DNA of 64,000 bases from Hansfordia pulvinata (lineage: Eukaryota; Ascomycota; Sordariomycetes; Xylariales), in the NCBI GenBank assembly GCA_006538405.1, contig BJKQ01000001.1, forward strand, positions 3,534,001 to 3,598,000, written 5' to 3'. Under the pieces are notes generated by a model, which ran no database searches, was not told where the DNA came from, and worked only from the letters and a program-made list of their open reading frames with translations. The stretch's first letter is position 1, and each line of letters begins with the position of its first letter. The position numbers were made by a program, and so were the translations under genes. Below, piece by piece: positions 38,385 to 51,210 of this stretch.

Positions 38385-40353
38385 ATGGCTGTTGTCGGCC
38401 CCGCGAGCGGCCGCCATGCCGCCGATGAGGAGGCCCGCGCCGAGGTCGACGTCCTCAACTCGCGCCTCGAGAAGACGACCCAGCTCAACAAGAAGATCCA
38501 GTCATGCCTAGGCAGACTTGAGGCCACCGGCAAGAGTGTCCGCGATGTCTCCGGCCCTTTGAACGGCGAGACCAAGAAGCTTCAGATTCTGGGCAACAGT
38601 GAGTCGTCTTGCCGCCACCTCTCTCCCAAGCGCCCCCCCTCGTTCATTTGACCTCGAACGCTGACCCTCCATGACAGACATCGACTCGGTCCTTGCCGCC
38701 ATTGAACGCCTGCGCCAGCCGGCCGATTCCAAAAACGACGAGGAGGTCATCATCCGCCAAGGCCCAGAGAAATCAGGCCTCTCCAACTACCTCAATTCGA
38801 TCAAGCGTCTTAACAAGGCCCTCGAGAACATGCGGGCCTCGAACCTGCGTGCCAACCAGCAGACCATCAGCGACTTGCAGCGCCTGATCAATTTGGGCAA
38901 CACGCAGCTCGAAAACTCGTTCGACAAGATGCTGCGAGCTGAGACTTCCCGGTCTATCGAGCCGCTGCATTACATCACCAAGAACACGCCTTTCCCCCTC
39001 ATATCCCCCAGCAGCATCAGCCAGCTGGCTTTGATGAACTCTTACGTGTCCGGGCACTCCCACGCCGAGAACCCCCTCGTCAAGATCTACGCCGAGGTAC
39101 GGGGCGCCTACCTGTCGCAGTCGCTGGTGAACTCGGCGTATGCCAGTGTCAACACGGCCAAGAAGAAGAGCCCGGATGCCATCTACCGCGCGGGGACCAA
39201 CGGGATCGGCATGTACGCCCGTGCTCTGGAGGCGCTCTTCGTGGCCGAATACGAGAACATTTGCAGCATCTTCATGCGGCAGGATTGGGGCCCGGCGTTC
39301 CAGCTGGCCTGCCAGACGCCAATGGCCGAGATGGCCCGGACGCTGCGTGAACTCACCAACCACATCAGGGCGAACCTGAACACGGACTGCTATCTGGCGT
39401 ACGAGGTGACGGAGATCATCTCCAGCCTCTCCAACAACCTCGAGACCCGGACGGGGGAGCTCAAGGCCAACCTGGGGGCCGCCTTGAAGCCGGTGCGCGA
39501 GACGGCCAAGTCGTCGCTGGGGGAGCTGCTGGAAGACACGAAGCGGAGAGTGGGCGCCATCCAAGCTCTGCCGTCGGATGGTGGGCCGATGCCGATTGTT
39601 GGGGAAACGATGCAGCGCCTGCAGACCATGGTCGATTTCCTGCGTCCGATATCGAGCATCATGATCTCCCTGGGCGACGGCGGCTGGAAGTCTGGAGTGG
39701 CCAGCAACAACAGCATGGATGCGGTGCCGAGCCTTGCGTCCTTTGACGTGGGCGCAGACGGCAAGGAGATATTCGCGCACTATTGCATGGACACCATCGA
39801 CAACCTGATCATGTCCCTCGAGCAGAAAGCAAGGGTGCTGCTCAAGGGCAAAGCCGTGCTGGGCGTCTTTCTCGCCAACATTGTCACCATTGTTGAGCGC
39901 ATGATCCGCGACTCGAACCTGGGCCCTCTGTTGGAATCCCGGCTGGGCGGTCTCGAGGGCTGGCGCAAGAAGGCCAAGGCGTTCTACGCCGAGCCGTGCA
40001 AAGACGTTTCGATGCATCTCTTCGACGTGATTCACACGAGCAAGGGCCACCGCCCACAATCGGGCCAGGTCGAGTCGGCGTCTGTCGTGAAGAGCTTGGG
40101 CAGCAAGGAGAAGGACAGCATCAAGGCCAAGTTCACCATCTTCAACCAGCAGTTCGACGAACTTGTGGGGCGGCACAAGAGCTTGAAAATGGAGCGGGAG
40201 GTGCGGCAGATGTTTGCCAAAGACCTGCAGCAGATGCTCGAGCCGCTCTACATCCGCTTCTTCGACCGGTACTACGAGATTGACAAGGGCAAGGGCAAGT
40301 ACGTCAAGTACGACAAGTCGCAGATCAATGCCGTCTTCTCGTCGCTGTACTGA
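38385..40353 (+). CDS. EXO70: Exocyst complex subunit EXO70
   Basis: Exons 38385-38598 and 38678-40353 encode 629 aa without a frame break. Exo70 is the exocyst subunit that binds PI(4,5)P2 and Rho GTPases, and so tethers secretory vesicles to the growing hyphal tip and septa. The N-terminal helix (EEARAEVDVLNSRLEKTTQLNKK, split over two runs here) is the coiled-coil part. The all-helical C-terminal Exo70 fold is recognisable from YARALEALFVAEYENICSIF through KAVLGVFLANIVTIVERMI, GLEGWRKKAKAFY and the tail IRFFDRYYEIDKGKGKYVKY. The length equals that of other filamentous-fungal Exo70 proteins. The start was chosen because it gives the conserved helix and splices in phase (GGCAACA to ACATCGAC). 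A CCG repeat in the leader (about 38207-38228) and a GAC repeat just after the stop flank the gene. Confidence 0.96.
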
Positions 40354-40395
40354 GAGGATCACCCAAGCTCGACTCGCCCGTCGGTGTGGTGTGTC

Positions 40396-40429
<34 letters not shown>

Positions 40430-42042
40430 AACGATTTGTCACCTCGCCCTGTCACCTGCAGACACGAGACTCGCCTGGAGCGAGGAACGAGTTGGCTTGG
40501 CTTTACATTCACCACCCTTCGATTTTCAATCACGCACACCCTTCTGTCGCTCGGTGCATTGATTTGGAACCGAGAAACGAAAGAGGCGTTCTGCTTGCTG
40601 CGCGTACAGGAGTCCGCATGTCAGCCAGAGCCCACAATCTGGTGGAGGCAGGCGGCCCAAGCCGCGCAGCCGAGGATTGACGCTCATGACGATACGATGT
40701 ATGACAACTCTACTACCTAACTAGTTCAATGATACCCTATAGTGTCCAGCACGGTGTGTTGCCAGGCGCATATGATCATCAACGTCCACCACCTGCCGGG
40801 CATCGGCCAGTCGATATGCCAACCCGTATGGAAAGGAAACGCGCACAGTGTCTGGAATACCAGCATTGCACATGCCTGTCGCCATCTCAAGCCCGTCTGT
40901 GGCCCGGCACGCCTAACCCGACCTACCTTAGTTGGCAGATGCGACGATGCAGGTTGGTGTGGGGGAAGTGCGGGCCGGCGATCTGAGGAGAGAGAGACGC
41001 GACGCGACGCACGCACGGGTGGGGGAGGCAGGTGGGTGGGTGCCCCGGTTCGAGAGTGGCCCACCGAAGGAGTGGAGGGTCTGCGCGCTCATCTCCTCTC
41101 ACCTAGGTCAGTACGAACGAGTAGCTAAGGTAAGCAGGCAACGTACGTACGAGTACGGAGCACTCCTTGGTCAGGTTCGGTCTGCCTCAGGGATCCTCGG
41201 TGAGGGGGAGTGCAAGAATTACCACTCCGAAGAGGAAGGGGTTCGTCGGGTTCCCGTGTGGCTCGCCGGGATCGTCGGATGCGCGAGCTGCTTCTGTGGT
41301 GTGCGAACTTTGGGGGGGAGGGGGCGGCTGGCGCCATGCGCGTCGCCGGAAACGAACGGGTTACGAGTATTCGGGTGCACGTTGCATGCCCACTGTTCCT
41401 TACGATGGGCAAGCTCGCAAGGCACTCGCAGACCGACCAGCGCGGCAGCTGCAGTCAAGGGAATACTCGTAAGGGGCTGAGAAGAAGACGAAGTCCGCAG
41501 GCTGGACGGAGAGTTGGACAAGGAAGAGAGAAAGGAAGAGAGAGGGCTGGGATTGAGCCAACGCCATCACTGATCACACGAGAACGGCGTTCACGACAGT
41601 CATCATGTCCCATAGGTAGGTACCCAATGGCATCGTCACGACGGACGGTGCCAACCTACATGTACCTGCTTCTTTGCGTGGGGTTTGGGAGGGAGAGGGC
41701 CGACCCGTGACCATCCGTGTCTCTCTCCATCTCTCTCTTTTTCTGTCTGTCTCTCTCGCATGTCCTCTTCTCGTCGCATATCGTATATCATATTTCACTT
41801 TTGCCAGCTTCCCCCTCTTCTTCCGTGGGATATGTCATGCGCGCACATCAGCAGCGTACTCGTACGTCAGCTCGGTTAGGATCTCAGGGAGAGAAGGAGG
41901 AGATGCCCTGACTGGCTGGCTGGCGGGTTTCTCTGATGCTGTCATCCAGCCTTCCTGTAGTCTCCTAATAGAGGCGTTGCCCGCAGGATGTGTGATATAG
42001 GCAGGGAAACAAGGGTCCTCTTATCCAGGTCAGCTGTTCTGT

Positions 42043-42075
42043 CTGACTGACTGACTGACTGACTGACTGACTGAC
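42043..42075. repeat. (CTGA)n tetranucleotide repeat
   Basis: About eight perfect CTGA units lie in non-coding sequence. No function is implied. Confidence 0.95.
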
Positions 42076-42285
42076 AGTCGTGGAGGGGGGCAGGGCGCAG
42101 CAGGGCCCGTGCAGGCCACGACGCCGAGTCATCGTCGTCGTCGTCCTCGTTGCTTCTCGCAGGCTGCCGGGCCTGCACGGTACCGAGTACTCGTCCCGTA
42201 TGGCCGGGGCCACGTCGAGGAAGCAGGCAGCCAGGGATCCAGACTATCGTTGTTGGAAGGTTCTTTCTTCATCAGAAGGGTTTCT

Positions 42286-42305
42286 CCCCCCCCCCCCCCC
42301 CCCCC
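42286..42305. repeat. Poly-C tract (about 20)
   Basis: An uninterrupted C homopolymer. Further C tracts occur at about 42817-42831 and 43122-43143, so three long C tracts lie within 0.9 kb on the same strand. Confidence 0.9.
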
Positions 42306-43862
42306 GACTCTCCATGCCCTGGACCTCCTCTGCCTGCGCCTTGCTGTATCTGTGTGGCAGGCTTTCGTCTTGCAAAGGCCTGCATCGCACTCGTACGAGT
42401 ATGGACGCCCCCCCCCGGTGGTGCCCCCCGGTGGTTCCCCCCTGCCCGCCCGCCCCGGTCGTGTGGCCCGGCCCGTCCTGGCCTGGTCCGCGCGCCTCGC
42501 CTATATCGTACTGTACTGTACGAGTGGTGAGTCCCATACGGCCTCCCCCCTGAAAGAGTGGTGAGTACTTCGTACGAGCAACCCGTAGTCGTCCCCGGAT
42601 GAGTATACGTGCGGCCCTGCTTCTCGTCCTTTTCTTGTCTCTGGCCGTGTGAGCCACGTCTGTGTGTTTCGGCTGAGCCGTCTCTCGGAGCACGCCACAG
42701 AAGCATCGCGCGGCCAACGCCCACGCCCACGACCCCCCTTCACCCGGATCGCCATCGCGCAGCTCTACGGCCAGATGTGTCTGTGCGTACGAGTACCATC
42801 GTGTGTACGCGTAGAGCCCCCCCCCCCCCCCTTGTCGGCCCTCAGAAGGCCGCAGCGCCAGCGGCAAGCAGCAGCTGATAGTGCTGATCCCCCGGCCGGA
42901 CGTTGCTGTACGGACCCTGCACACACCTCGATTCATGCCTTTTTGCGAACATGGGCAGACAACCCAGCCAGGCATAGCCTCATGCGTTATGCCCCTCCCC
43001 TGTCTTCTTGTCTACTCGTAATCGATAGAAGACAAAGGTCTCGTCTTGTCTCGTCACGTCTCGTCTCGGGCCGTCTGCTCGCTGCCAGTCAGCCATGTGC
43101 ACAGACACAAGACTCTTCCAACCCCCCCCCCCCCCCCCCCCCCTCCCAAAAGGTCGCACATCGAGACCTGCGCCGCCGGGGATATCCGAGCCGGGACAAT
43201 GGCTGACTGAGGAGAAAAGCAAAGCCAAGGATTGATCTGCGAACGCGAACGCGAACGCGAACGCGCCGCCTTGCAGGGGGGGTTTCCGATCGAGTCCGGA
43301 GTCTGGCGAGGTACGAGTACCATCAGCGCGTCTGGGACTGGCACACTGGGTTGCCCCCCGTCTTTCTCTCTTTTTTCCTGTCGTCCTTTTTCTTTTTTCT
43401 TTTTTGCTCTTGCTTTTTGCTCTTTCTGTTGCTGGCTTCCTTGTCTCCCTTAGGGTAAAAACTCTCCGTCCCCCACGGGTGCGAGTGTGTTTTGCAAAGG
43501 TGAAAATGAAGCGAAGGCGGGTGATTGTGTCTTGCAAAGGTGAAGCGGAGGCGGGTCGGGTGAGAGGCTGACGATGGGGGGAGAGCACCTGGCCAAATAG
43601 GGGTCGGGATAGACACACAAAGCCAAGTCATGCTAACTAAAGCAGAGAACGCCAACAAGAAGAAGTGTTGCTCACTTCTTTCTCACCCCCCGACCGGGGA
43701 TCAACTGACTATGTCGACCACCACCGATCATGGGGTAGGGGCTGCAGAGTACGAGTACGGCCGTGGAACGCAGCGATGACTCGACCGGGGAGGCGTTTGT
43801 CGACGAGGTTGGCAGGACAGGGGAGGGCGACCCTGGGCGTCTCCCGGGCCAGGCAACAGAAG

Positions 43863-43865
<3 letters not shown>

Positions 43866-43932
<67 letters not shown>
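43866..43932. repeat. (GA)n dinucleotide repeat (about 33 units)
   Basis: A perfect GA/CT array in intergenic DNA. It is the longest simple dinucleotide array in the window. Confidence 0.97.
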
Positions 43933-43935
<3 letters not shown>

Positions 43936-46900
43936 CGAATCGTATACTTCGTCTTCGTCCTCATCCCGACGGGACGGAATAGCGCTTATTCAGATGAGCT
44001 GTCTGCCGCATCTCCCTCCCAATCCGGCCTGCTGCCTCCGACGCTGGTGACGCCCGTACCCTGTCAATATGTCTGCCTTCTCTTTCTTGTCCTCTCAGGT
44101 TCTTCCCGTGGCGCCCAGCCGGTCATCTAGTCCAGGAAGAGGCGGCGGCGGCGGCGAAGCAAGTATGGATGCATGCGTGCGCGCAGGCGCATATGTTGGC
44201 GTTGGCGAAGACCCGTACGCACGTACGACGTGCGATCCAGACCCTCCGAAGAGAAGGCAGAATGCGTTGACTGCAGCCGCAGGAGGGTGGGCTGTTGCTG
44301 CTGTCTTGTCGGTGTTTTGTTTTGTGCTCCCGTTCATGATATTGCTTCTTTCAGCTCGATTTTCTCATTCTTCAACCTTCGACGCCGCTCTGGTTTTTCT
44401 TTTTTTTCTCTTTTTCTTTTTCGTCGACTTGGGGTATGGGTTTTCTCCTTTCTTCTTCTTCTTCTCTTTTGGCCCTTGTTCTGTCGGCAACAAGCCTCAT
44501 CAAGCTACCTCGTACCTCAGGTATGTAGTTCGCCCAGCACGGCATTGCCATGCACGCCGAACCTTGCACGGCCAAGAGAACCCTCCCCCAAACGTGGCGT
44601 TTCTGTTCCATTTCGAACCGCCTGCAGCGCCGATCCCAGGGGAGTCATCATGGATACAAGGTGCTCATACGAGTACGCGTAGAAAAAGGTTAGGGGCGGG
44701 TTTGCAAGAGAGAAAAGGGGGGTGTGCATAGGAGTAATGGTTCGGGTCAGAGTTGGTCAAGTAGAGTTGGTCGTACTCGTAGAATAGATCAGACCCCACG
44801 ACACCACCACCACCACCACCACGTCTCCGGGGAAGAGGACATCCGAGATCCCTGAGCCTCGTCATGTCATGTCATGTCATGCCGGTCGAGACGGGACGGC
44901 CCAGCAGCTATTGACGCCTGTTCGGCCCCGAATCTCTCGCGTGCGCGCGCATTGCATTATCTGTAAGCCCCGGCGCCGCCGTGCCCCGAGATGCACGAGC
45001 ACCCCTGCACCCGTCGTCCACGGCGGACCGGCAGAGGCGTACGGGTAGGGGGACATGGGAGAAAGACGCCCGCATCGCAAAAGGGATCGGTGCACAGAGC
45101 GCCGGACCTCGGATTCGTGCGTGCAACCAAAAGGGTAAGCCGGCGGGCATGCTGGGGAGAAGGACGATCAGAACCCCAACCCAGCCAAGTTTGACTCCTG
45201 TCTCATCCGATCTCCCCTCTCAGGATCGCTCGTGCCACGATGCGCGAGGCTTGCGTACCCAAGGTAGCTTCAGCGCCGGGTTGCCCTTTTCTTTTGCCAC
45301 CAGTAGCTCTCGATGCCGTGTCTGTTGCCAAGGCCAAAGTCGAGACTGTCGAGACCGTCGAAGATCTGAGCGTCCCTCCCCCAAGATCGGGGGCGCGCCC
45401 GTGACGAGAGCCATCGGTTTGCGTGAGACTTCGCAGGGACGAAGTGCGACAAGGAGATTTAATAGGGGGAGAGATAGAGGAGAGAGAAAGGAAGAAGACA
45501 GCCATAGACGGACTCAGACCAGGGGACCCTCGGCCACCCGGCCAGACCCGGCCGCTCGCTCGCTCGCGACATCTTCAGCTGGTTGTCTCTGCCCTTGAGT
45601 CTCACAAGACCCTCCCTCCCCGAAGAAAGAGAAGAAAAGGGCTAGGCCGACTGGAGACGACGCACAGCTCAGTCCCTGCGCACCTTGCGCACCTTGGCGA
45701 GCTTGTCAACAGACGCGGAGCCCCCAAGGTGAGCGAGCGAGCGAGCCGGCCGGGATCGCCCCGCCATCGACGGGAAGCTGCATATGTGCGGGCTGCAGCT
45801 GGCTGGTGGCCGTCGATGACATGTCCTCTGCTGCCGGCGGCGAAGAAGATGAAAGGAAAAGGAAGACGGGAGGAGGGGGAGCGCAATGCATGTCTCGTTC
45901 GACCGGCAAGGCGAGGCAGCCCTCCCGTTCTCCGGCCAATGGTCGGCACATGGCGGCCACCCGCAAGTACCGGAGGCGTGGCACTGCGTAAGCGAGCGCG
46001 GGATGCCTCCCCACCCCTTCATCCCGAAGCAGAGGAGGCGTTGCTGCTCCCAGGCTGTCCGATCCACACGCATCGTCGAGATGCACAACTCCCCGTGGTC
46101 CCGCGGCTATTGGGCGGCCGCGGTTGGTGCTGCTGTGCTGTGCTGACTTGCTCAAGCTGCGGACAGCTTCGCCGAGGCATACTTGATGTGCGCCGAGATA
46201 GGCTGCTGACTTGTATCGTTCATGCCCTTGGACTATGACTATGCACCTTGACTCAGTCCAAGCCTCCGCTCTGCTCCACCAAAAACGAGCTTGTCGACTT
46301 GCGGGCGCTTTGAAAGCCCAACGACATGCTCCGAGGGGGGCGGACTCACGTGAGTGGCTTGCGAGGACCAATGCGGAATGCCGTCTTGGATGTCTGGACG
46401 GGCATGCACGAAGAGCCAACGCCGTGTTGAAACATGACTTGAATTGGTCGTGAGACCGTGTCCTATCGCCCTAATATCAAGCAAAATAACGCCCCTACAG
46501 GCTCCATCCCAATTCCGGTGCTCTGAAATACATGAACGAGTCGAATGACCGATGAAGTCGAGTGACCGACGAACCCCGAATCCAGATTCCTTGCCCGTAT
46601 ATGAACGCCCTGATATCCCTGATCCTCCATTGGAAATGCCCTGATGGTATCGACCCCAAAGAAAAAGAGTAGGAAAAAACCACAATGCGCACGCTGTCAT
46701 CATCATCATTGCGTGTGAAAACTGGATCGGCCCAATGGTTCAGCCCATGTGTCGGTGCATGGGGGCCAGACCGGGCCGTCCGAGTCCATCACGATCCAAA
46801 AAAGGCCTGCGCGACAGCAAAATATCAAACAGGTTTATCCTTGCTCAAGTGCCCCCAGCTGAGTCGCTGAAGAAAAAGAAGGGTCCATAAAGAGGACGCC

Positions 46901-47365
46901 GCATAAACCGGAATGTCGCGGTTACGACCCATGATCCTTGTGCTCGTCGCAGTCCGACATCGGCGGGCGGGATGAAGCCAAGGTGGACGAACCCTCGGCA
47001 CGCACCGAACAGCTGCATGCGGCGTCCATGTCGGCCCAGGGCCATCTTCAGCCTTGCATGGGAGCTGTGCAGTCATGCAGCCAGGCGGCGACACGAGTCG
47101 AGAAAAAGTGAGGGCCGCGGCAGACGAGTTGAGAGGGTCTGGGTCCCCGTCAGGCAGCTAGGAAACCGAGAGAAGAAGAAGAAGAAGAAGAAGAAGCAAA
47201 TGCTGAGGCTGAGAGAGGCGCTGGCGGCAAAAATCAAAAGAGAACCCGGTGCCGCTTGTGCCAGGCTTGCCCAGGTGGAGAGTGAGAACGAAGCCGTGGA
47301 AGAGACAGAAAGAGTCTAGATGCTGCCGACAGCTGTCGGCTTGGGCCAAAGCATAGCGACCTGGC

Positions 47366-47488
47366 TTAGTTGGGGCAGCGAGGGCAGTTGTCACTGTAGC
47401 CACAGTAGTCGTGGGTGCCAAAGTCGACGGCCTTGCAGCAGTACGTGCAGCAGTGGTTGACGAGTTCCTGGTGCTCCTTGACGGCCAT
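47366..47488 (-). CDS. Small cysteine-rich protein, 40 aa, function unknown
   Basis: A single short frame starts MAVKEHQELVNHCCTYCC and ends in DNCPRCPN. It has 7 Cys in 40 residues, with a CCxxCC cluster and a closing CxxC, and no signal peptide or membrane segment. The CxxC pairs suggest zinc binding or disulphides. Support for a real gene: a good start context (TCAAAATGGCC), a CT-rich leader of about 230 nt without an obvious intron, and a TATAAA box upstream. The same frame is open further upstream, but that part is composed like untranslated leader. The family is not recognised. Confidence 0.5.
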   Translation of the reverse strand: MAVKEHQELVNHCCTYCCKAVDFGTHDYCGYSDNCPRCPN

Positions 47489-47751
47489 TTTGACGATTGT
47501 CTGCGAGGCGGAGAGGATGTGGTGGCGGTAATGTTGGTGACAGCGGTGATGAGGAGGAAGACGATGGCAAGGTGTGTGGTGGGTTGAAGGTGAGGTTGCA
47601 AGTGATGCACGATTGGCTTTGCAGAAGAGGAGCAGATGAAGTAATGGATGGGAGCAGTTGATAGCAGAGTCTGATGAAGCTGGATCTGAAGCTGAAGTGG
47701 ATGCTGGTGCTAACAAGCGTCGGGGTGAAGAAGGGTCAGGGCATGGCCGGC

Positions 47752-47757
47752 TTTATA
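47752..47757 (-). promoter_or_regulatory. TATA box of the small Cys-rich gene
   Basis: TATAAA on the minus strand lies about 265 bp before the ATG and is followed by a CT/CA-rich leader. It is the clearest TATA box in the window. A true TATA box is typical of regulated rather than housekeeping fungal genes. Confidence 0.5.
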
Positions 47758-50700
47758 TGTTTTGGCGGAGTGTGGGTGGAAGGGTTGAAGCCTTGCAGAC
47801 ACGCCCGCCGTTGATGGAGGAGCACTCCGGCATGTTGCAAGAGATGGGCCTTCCATTGAATCCATGTCATGGATGGGCACTTGGGTGCATGTACGAGAGG
47901 TACCAACCTACTCGTACCTCACCAGGGGAGAGGCCCCAGAGCCAGAGGAGGCGATGCGCACCGGTTGGGTGGGGACACTGGGGGTACGTACTTAGGTGGG
48001 CACATGTAGATACCGCTAGGTAAGGTGGTCCAACTTGCCAGGGGCTTGAGGTACGGTGAATATGTACACACCAGCTGTGTGTCAGGTAGCGGCGTGGGGT
48101 GGGGTCGAGCTTCTGGCAGGGGCGGGCAGCCCACGATGCACTTTTGGGCGTTTTCTACGAGTACTCGTAGCAGCTGGAGGAGATGAGATCGTGGTAGGTA
48201 CCTTAGGTACCTCCGGAAGGGTAGGTAATCGAGGCTTAGGAGAAACAGCCCGGGCAGGATGGATGAGATAAAACAGGCTACAGTGGAAGGTACTACCTCA
48301 CCTCGAAACACTCACGGAGTACTTGGCCACTTCCACTTATAAGGCTGGTGCTTACATGTACCCATACCTACCTGACCTGGTATCTATGAGGTTCGGGCGG
48401 CTGGACGAGTCCTGTAGTAAGGTACTCGCAACCAGATAGTCGTCCTGGGAAGCACGTAGTTACGAGTACCTCCTCAATCGCAGCTAGATGGGAGCATGTA
48501 GGAAATGATCAAATCGGAGATGTAGAAGAACGTAAAGAAACAACAAAAAGAAAAGGTCTCTTATTAAATTGATAAAATTGACCAAGCTAGAGCACGAGAA
48601 ATCGCAATAAAATGGGAATCTGCCCAGACGGGAAGGAACGTGGAGGCTTCGCGTCAGCTAGCTCGCCCGGCCTCTACGGACAGGCACCTCGGGCCCCTCA
48701 CGTTCATGGCGGGGTGCTCGCGTACCCGCCCGTACCCGCGCCAGGTTGATTAGGGCCTCGTATGCGGTGCTGTGTGTGCTGTGCAGGGGGCAGCGGTGAA
48801 CACCTCAGATGGTCGTTGGGAGGAAGTCGCACCCCAAGACATCCCATCCGTGGGTGATGTGGGATGTTGAGGGTCATGAGGCCCAGCCAGGATTGCCATC
48901 ACCAACACCCACCCTTATCCACAATGCTACAAGCTCAGAAAAGGCCGCTTCCAGGGTCTCCAATTCCCACACCGCAGCACAGGGTTCTTCCGCCGACGGC
49001 GGGCACACAGGCACGGGCCCGGGCTCTGCCATCGCCGACTCGACTCTGCCTGCCTGCCCAGGGGCCGCGGCGAGGCCTACCCGGGCACTCCACGGGCCCC
49101 TGTTACACGTATATCCGTCCTCTCAATGCCCTCTACGTTCCGCCTGTGGCCCGCCGACGCGCGCAGTGGTAGCACGATCGTGGCCCCTCCCTCGTACGAG
49201 CCTCGCCCACTGCTTCGAAACGGATGGGGCTCTGCAGGCGGGAGAGACCCGTGGCATGATCCACGAGGTTGCCTCATCGCGGATGACGATGACGACGACG
49301 GCGACCACGACAACGGAAGTACTTCCACCTGCGACATGTGTCGCGACCGGAACCCAAACGGCCACCCAGACAGAAGCGAAGCACTCGTACGAGCAGAAGT
49401 AGCACACGGGGGAATGGCCAGGCCAAGTCGGAGTCATCATGGCGGGCGCGCGGGCGCGGGCATCGTGCTAGTAGGGCTATTCCTGGAACGCCAGCTCACA
49501 GGCGGCATCGCTGGCCCCAGGCGCAGTTGTACATGACGAACCCGGTCTGTCTTGCCTGGCAGGTGCACCGCCCACGGCTACTCGCAGCTCGGTCAGGACG
49601 AAACCCGGGGGGCGTCATGTGCGATATCATGGGCGTGAGACCAAGAAGAGAAGAGCGGGAGAAGCAGGGCAGAAGGTGAGGCTGACGGCCGACCAGCGAG
49701 GGTGGGGGAGGGGTGGTCCGCCCGGGGGCGCAGCCAGCGTACGACAAGAAGCAGGCATCGACTACATACCTCATACGCCGCAGCGGTAACGGCCACGGCC
49801 ACGGCATCGCAGCGCCGAGCTTCCGTGGAGATCCACGCCGATTGTTTGTGTGCGCCCAGGCGAAAAGGGTATCGTCTAGTGGCTCGCGGCCTACTTGCAG
49901 GTCTCGTTTCTCCTGCTCCCACCCTTCTCTGTTCGTGGCTACCTACTCGTACGAATACTCTACAGGGCGCGGGCCAGGGCCAGCCTCGGCTAAGGTGCCT
50001 GGCAGCTGAGGTGATTGAGGGAGATAGCGGCGAGACATGGCCCATGGCCTCTGTCGAGGGTGCTTACCTATCCGACACCCTCTGTCTGCGCCCCAACTCG
50101 TCGCCGAGCGCAATCCTGACCCAAGTCAGCGCCATCCTCAGCTGGCGGAGAAGCCGACGTGACACGGCCCCGCCTCAGCCCTCTTCGAGACAGAACGTCT
50201 CTCTTCTTCTTCCGGTCTTGGCCCCTCTGCGTCGAACTGGAGGCTACCTGACCCTGTGATTATTATCCTCACGCCCTGCCCAGCAGGTACGAGCCCAAGC
50301 AGTCACAAACACAGGCACAGGAACAAGCACAGACGCCCCGGGTCCAGACTGGCACCCCATCGCCAAAGTCACGACCTAGGCCAAGCGACGTGTCTAAAAC
50401 GTGGGCTTGTCGCTGCCCGGGATGCAGACCCGTCATTGCTCACACTCGCCCACAAGGCCCGTACGTGGGCGTATTACGGGACGAATCATGGACCCCTCCC
50501 TGGCTGCAGCAACCGGTCGAGCCTCGCTGGCGACGAGAGAGCAGGCGGGCAGGCGGGCAGCGATGCCACGAGGCAATCTCGCGCCGTGCAACGGCGGCTT
50601 GGCCTGCCAGCAGAAACGGGCCCTCGGGAGTACGATTGCCCTGGCCATTCGCTGCCGTCTGAGTCCCAGGCGACGAGTATGGAGATCTGGGCTGGTAATT

Positions 50701-51178
50701 GGGCGGCATACCCGCCCGGTCAGGGCCGTCCGCCCCCCTTTTGCGTCTACCCCGTCCTCGTACGAGCACTCCGGCCGTTGGGCGCACGAGGCGTGCGCCG
50801 AGCCAGGGTCTGGGCCAGGCTGAGTACGTAGGTAGGGACTTTTCCTGCGCACTCTCTACCGACAGGGGACAAACGAACACGCACATCATCGTGTCGTACG
50901 AGGGCTCTTCTGCACAGCTACACTTGAAGTACTGCCAGACAGCTTCCTGGACGCGGGGCGGGCGTTAGCTTGCTCAGCTTGACCAGCTCGGGCGGCCCAC
51001 TGCTGCTGATGCTGCTGCCCTGACTGACTCATAAGCAGAGTGCGTTGTACTCGTGGTGCGCGCGAACAACACGCACGCCCCTCCCCTCCTCCCACATCGC
51101 AGAGCCCCAATCTGCCTGCATGCGGTCAGCACGTAGGATTCCTTCCACTAGGCGGGCGACCCAATGCGCTGGGTCTCT

Positions 51179-51210
51179 CCCCCCCCCCCCCCCCCCCCTT
51201 TTTTTTTTTT
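51179..51210. repeat. Poly-C (about 20) fused to poly-T (about 12)
   Basis: A C homopolymer passes directly into a T homopolymer, a pure pyrimidine tract of about 32 nt that continues CT-rich for another 50 nt. It lies in non-coding DNA. Confidence 0.92.

Larger units (their letters stand above)
40354..47365. other. 7-kb intergenic region rich in simple repeats
   Basis: No supported gene was found between EXO70 and the small Cys-rich gene. The region holds the CTGA, poly-C and GA tracts listed separately, GAACGC hexamer repeats near 43240-43265 and a CATGT pentamer run near 44865-44880. Exact TACTCGTAC/GTACGAGTA copies lie at 41147, 41857, 42393, 42787, 43311 and 43749. The many open frames are built of repeats and Arg/Pro/Ser-rich sequence in all six phases, as expected from GC-rich non-coding DNA. 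Confidence 0.5.

Noticed and set aside
38773..40539. 588-codon open frame on the minus strand, antisense to EXO70
   Set aside because: Same shadow effect. The sequence is compositionally odd and unrecognised, while the sense frame matches Exo70 throughout.
45423..46238. 271-codon plus-strand frame in the 40-47 kb interval
   Set aside because: Arg/Pro-rich low complexity, overlapped by minus-strand frames of similar size. It looks like GC-rich non-coding sequence.
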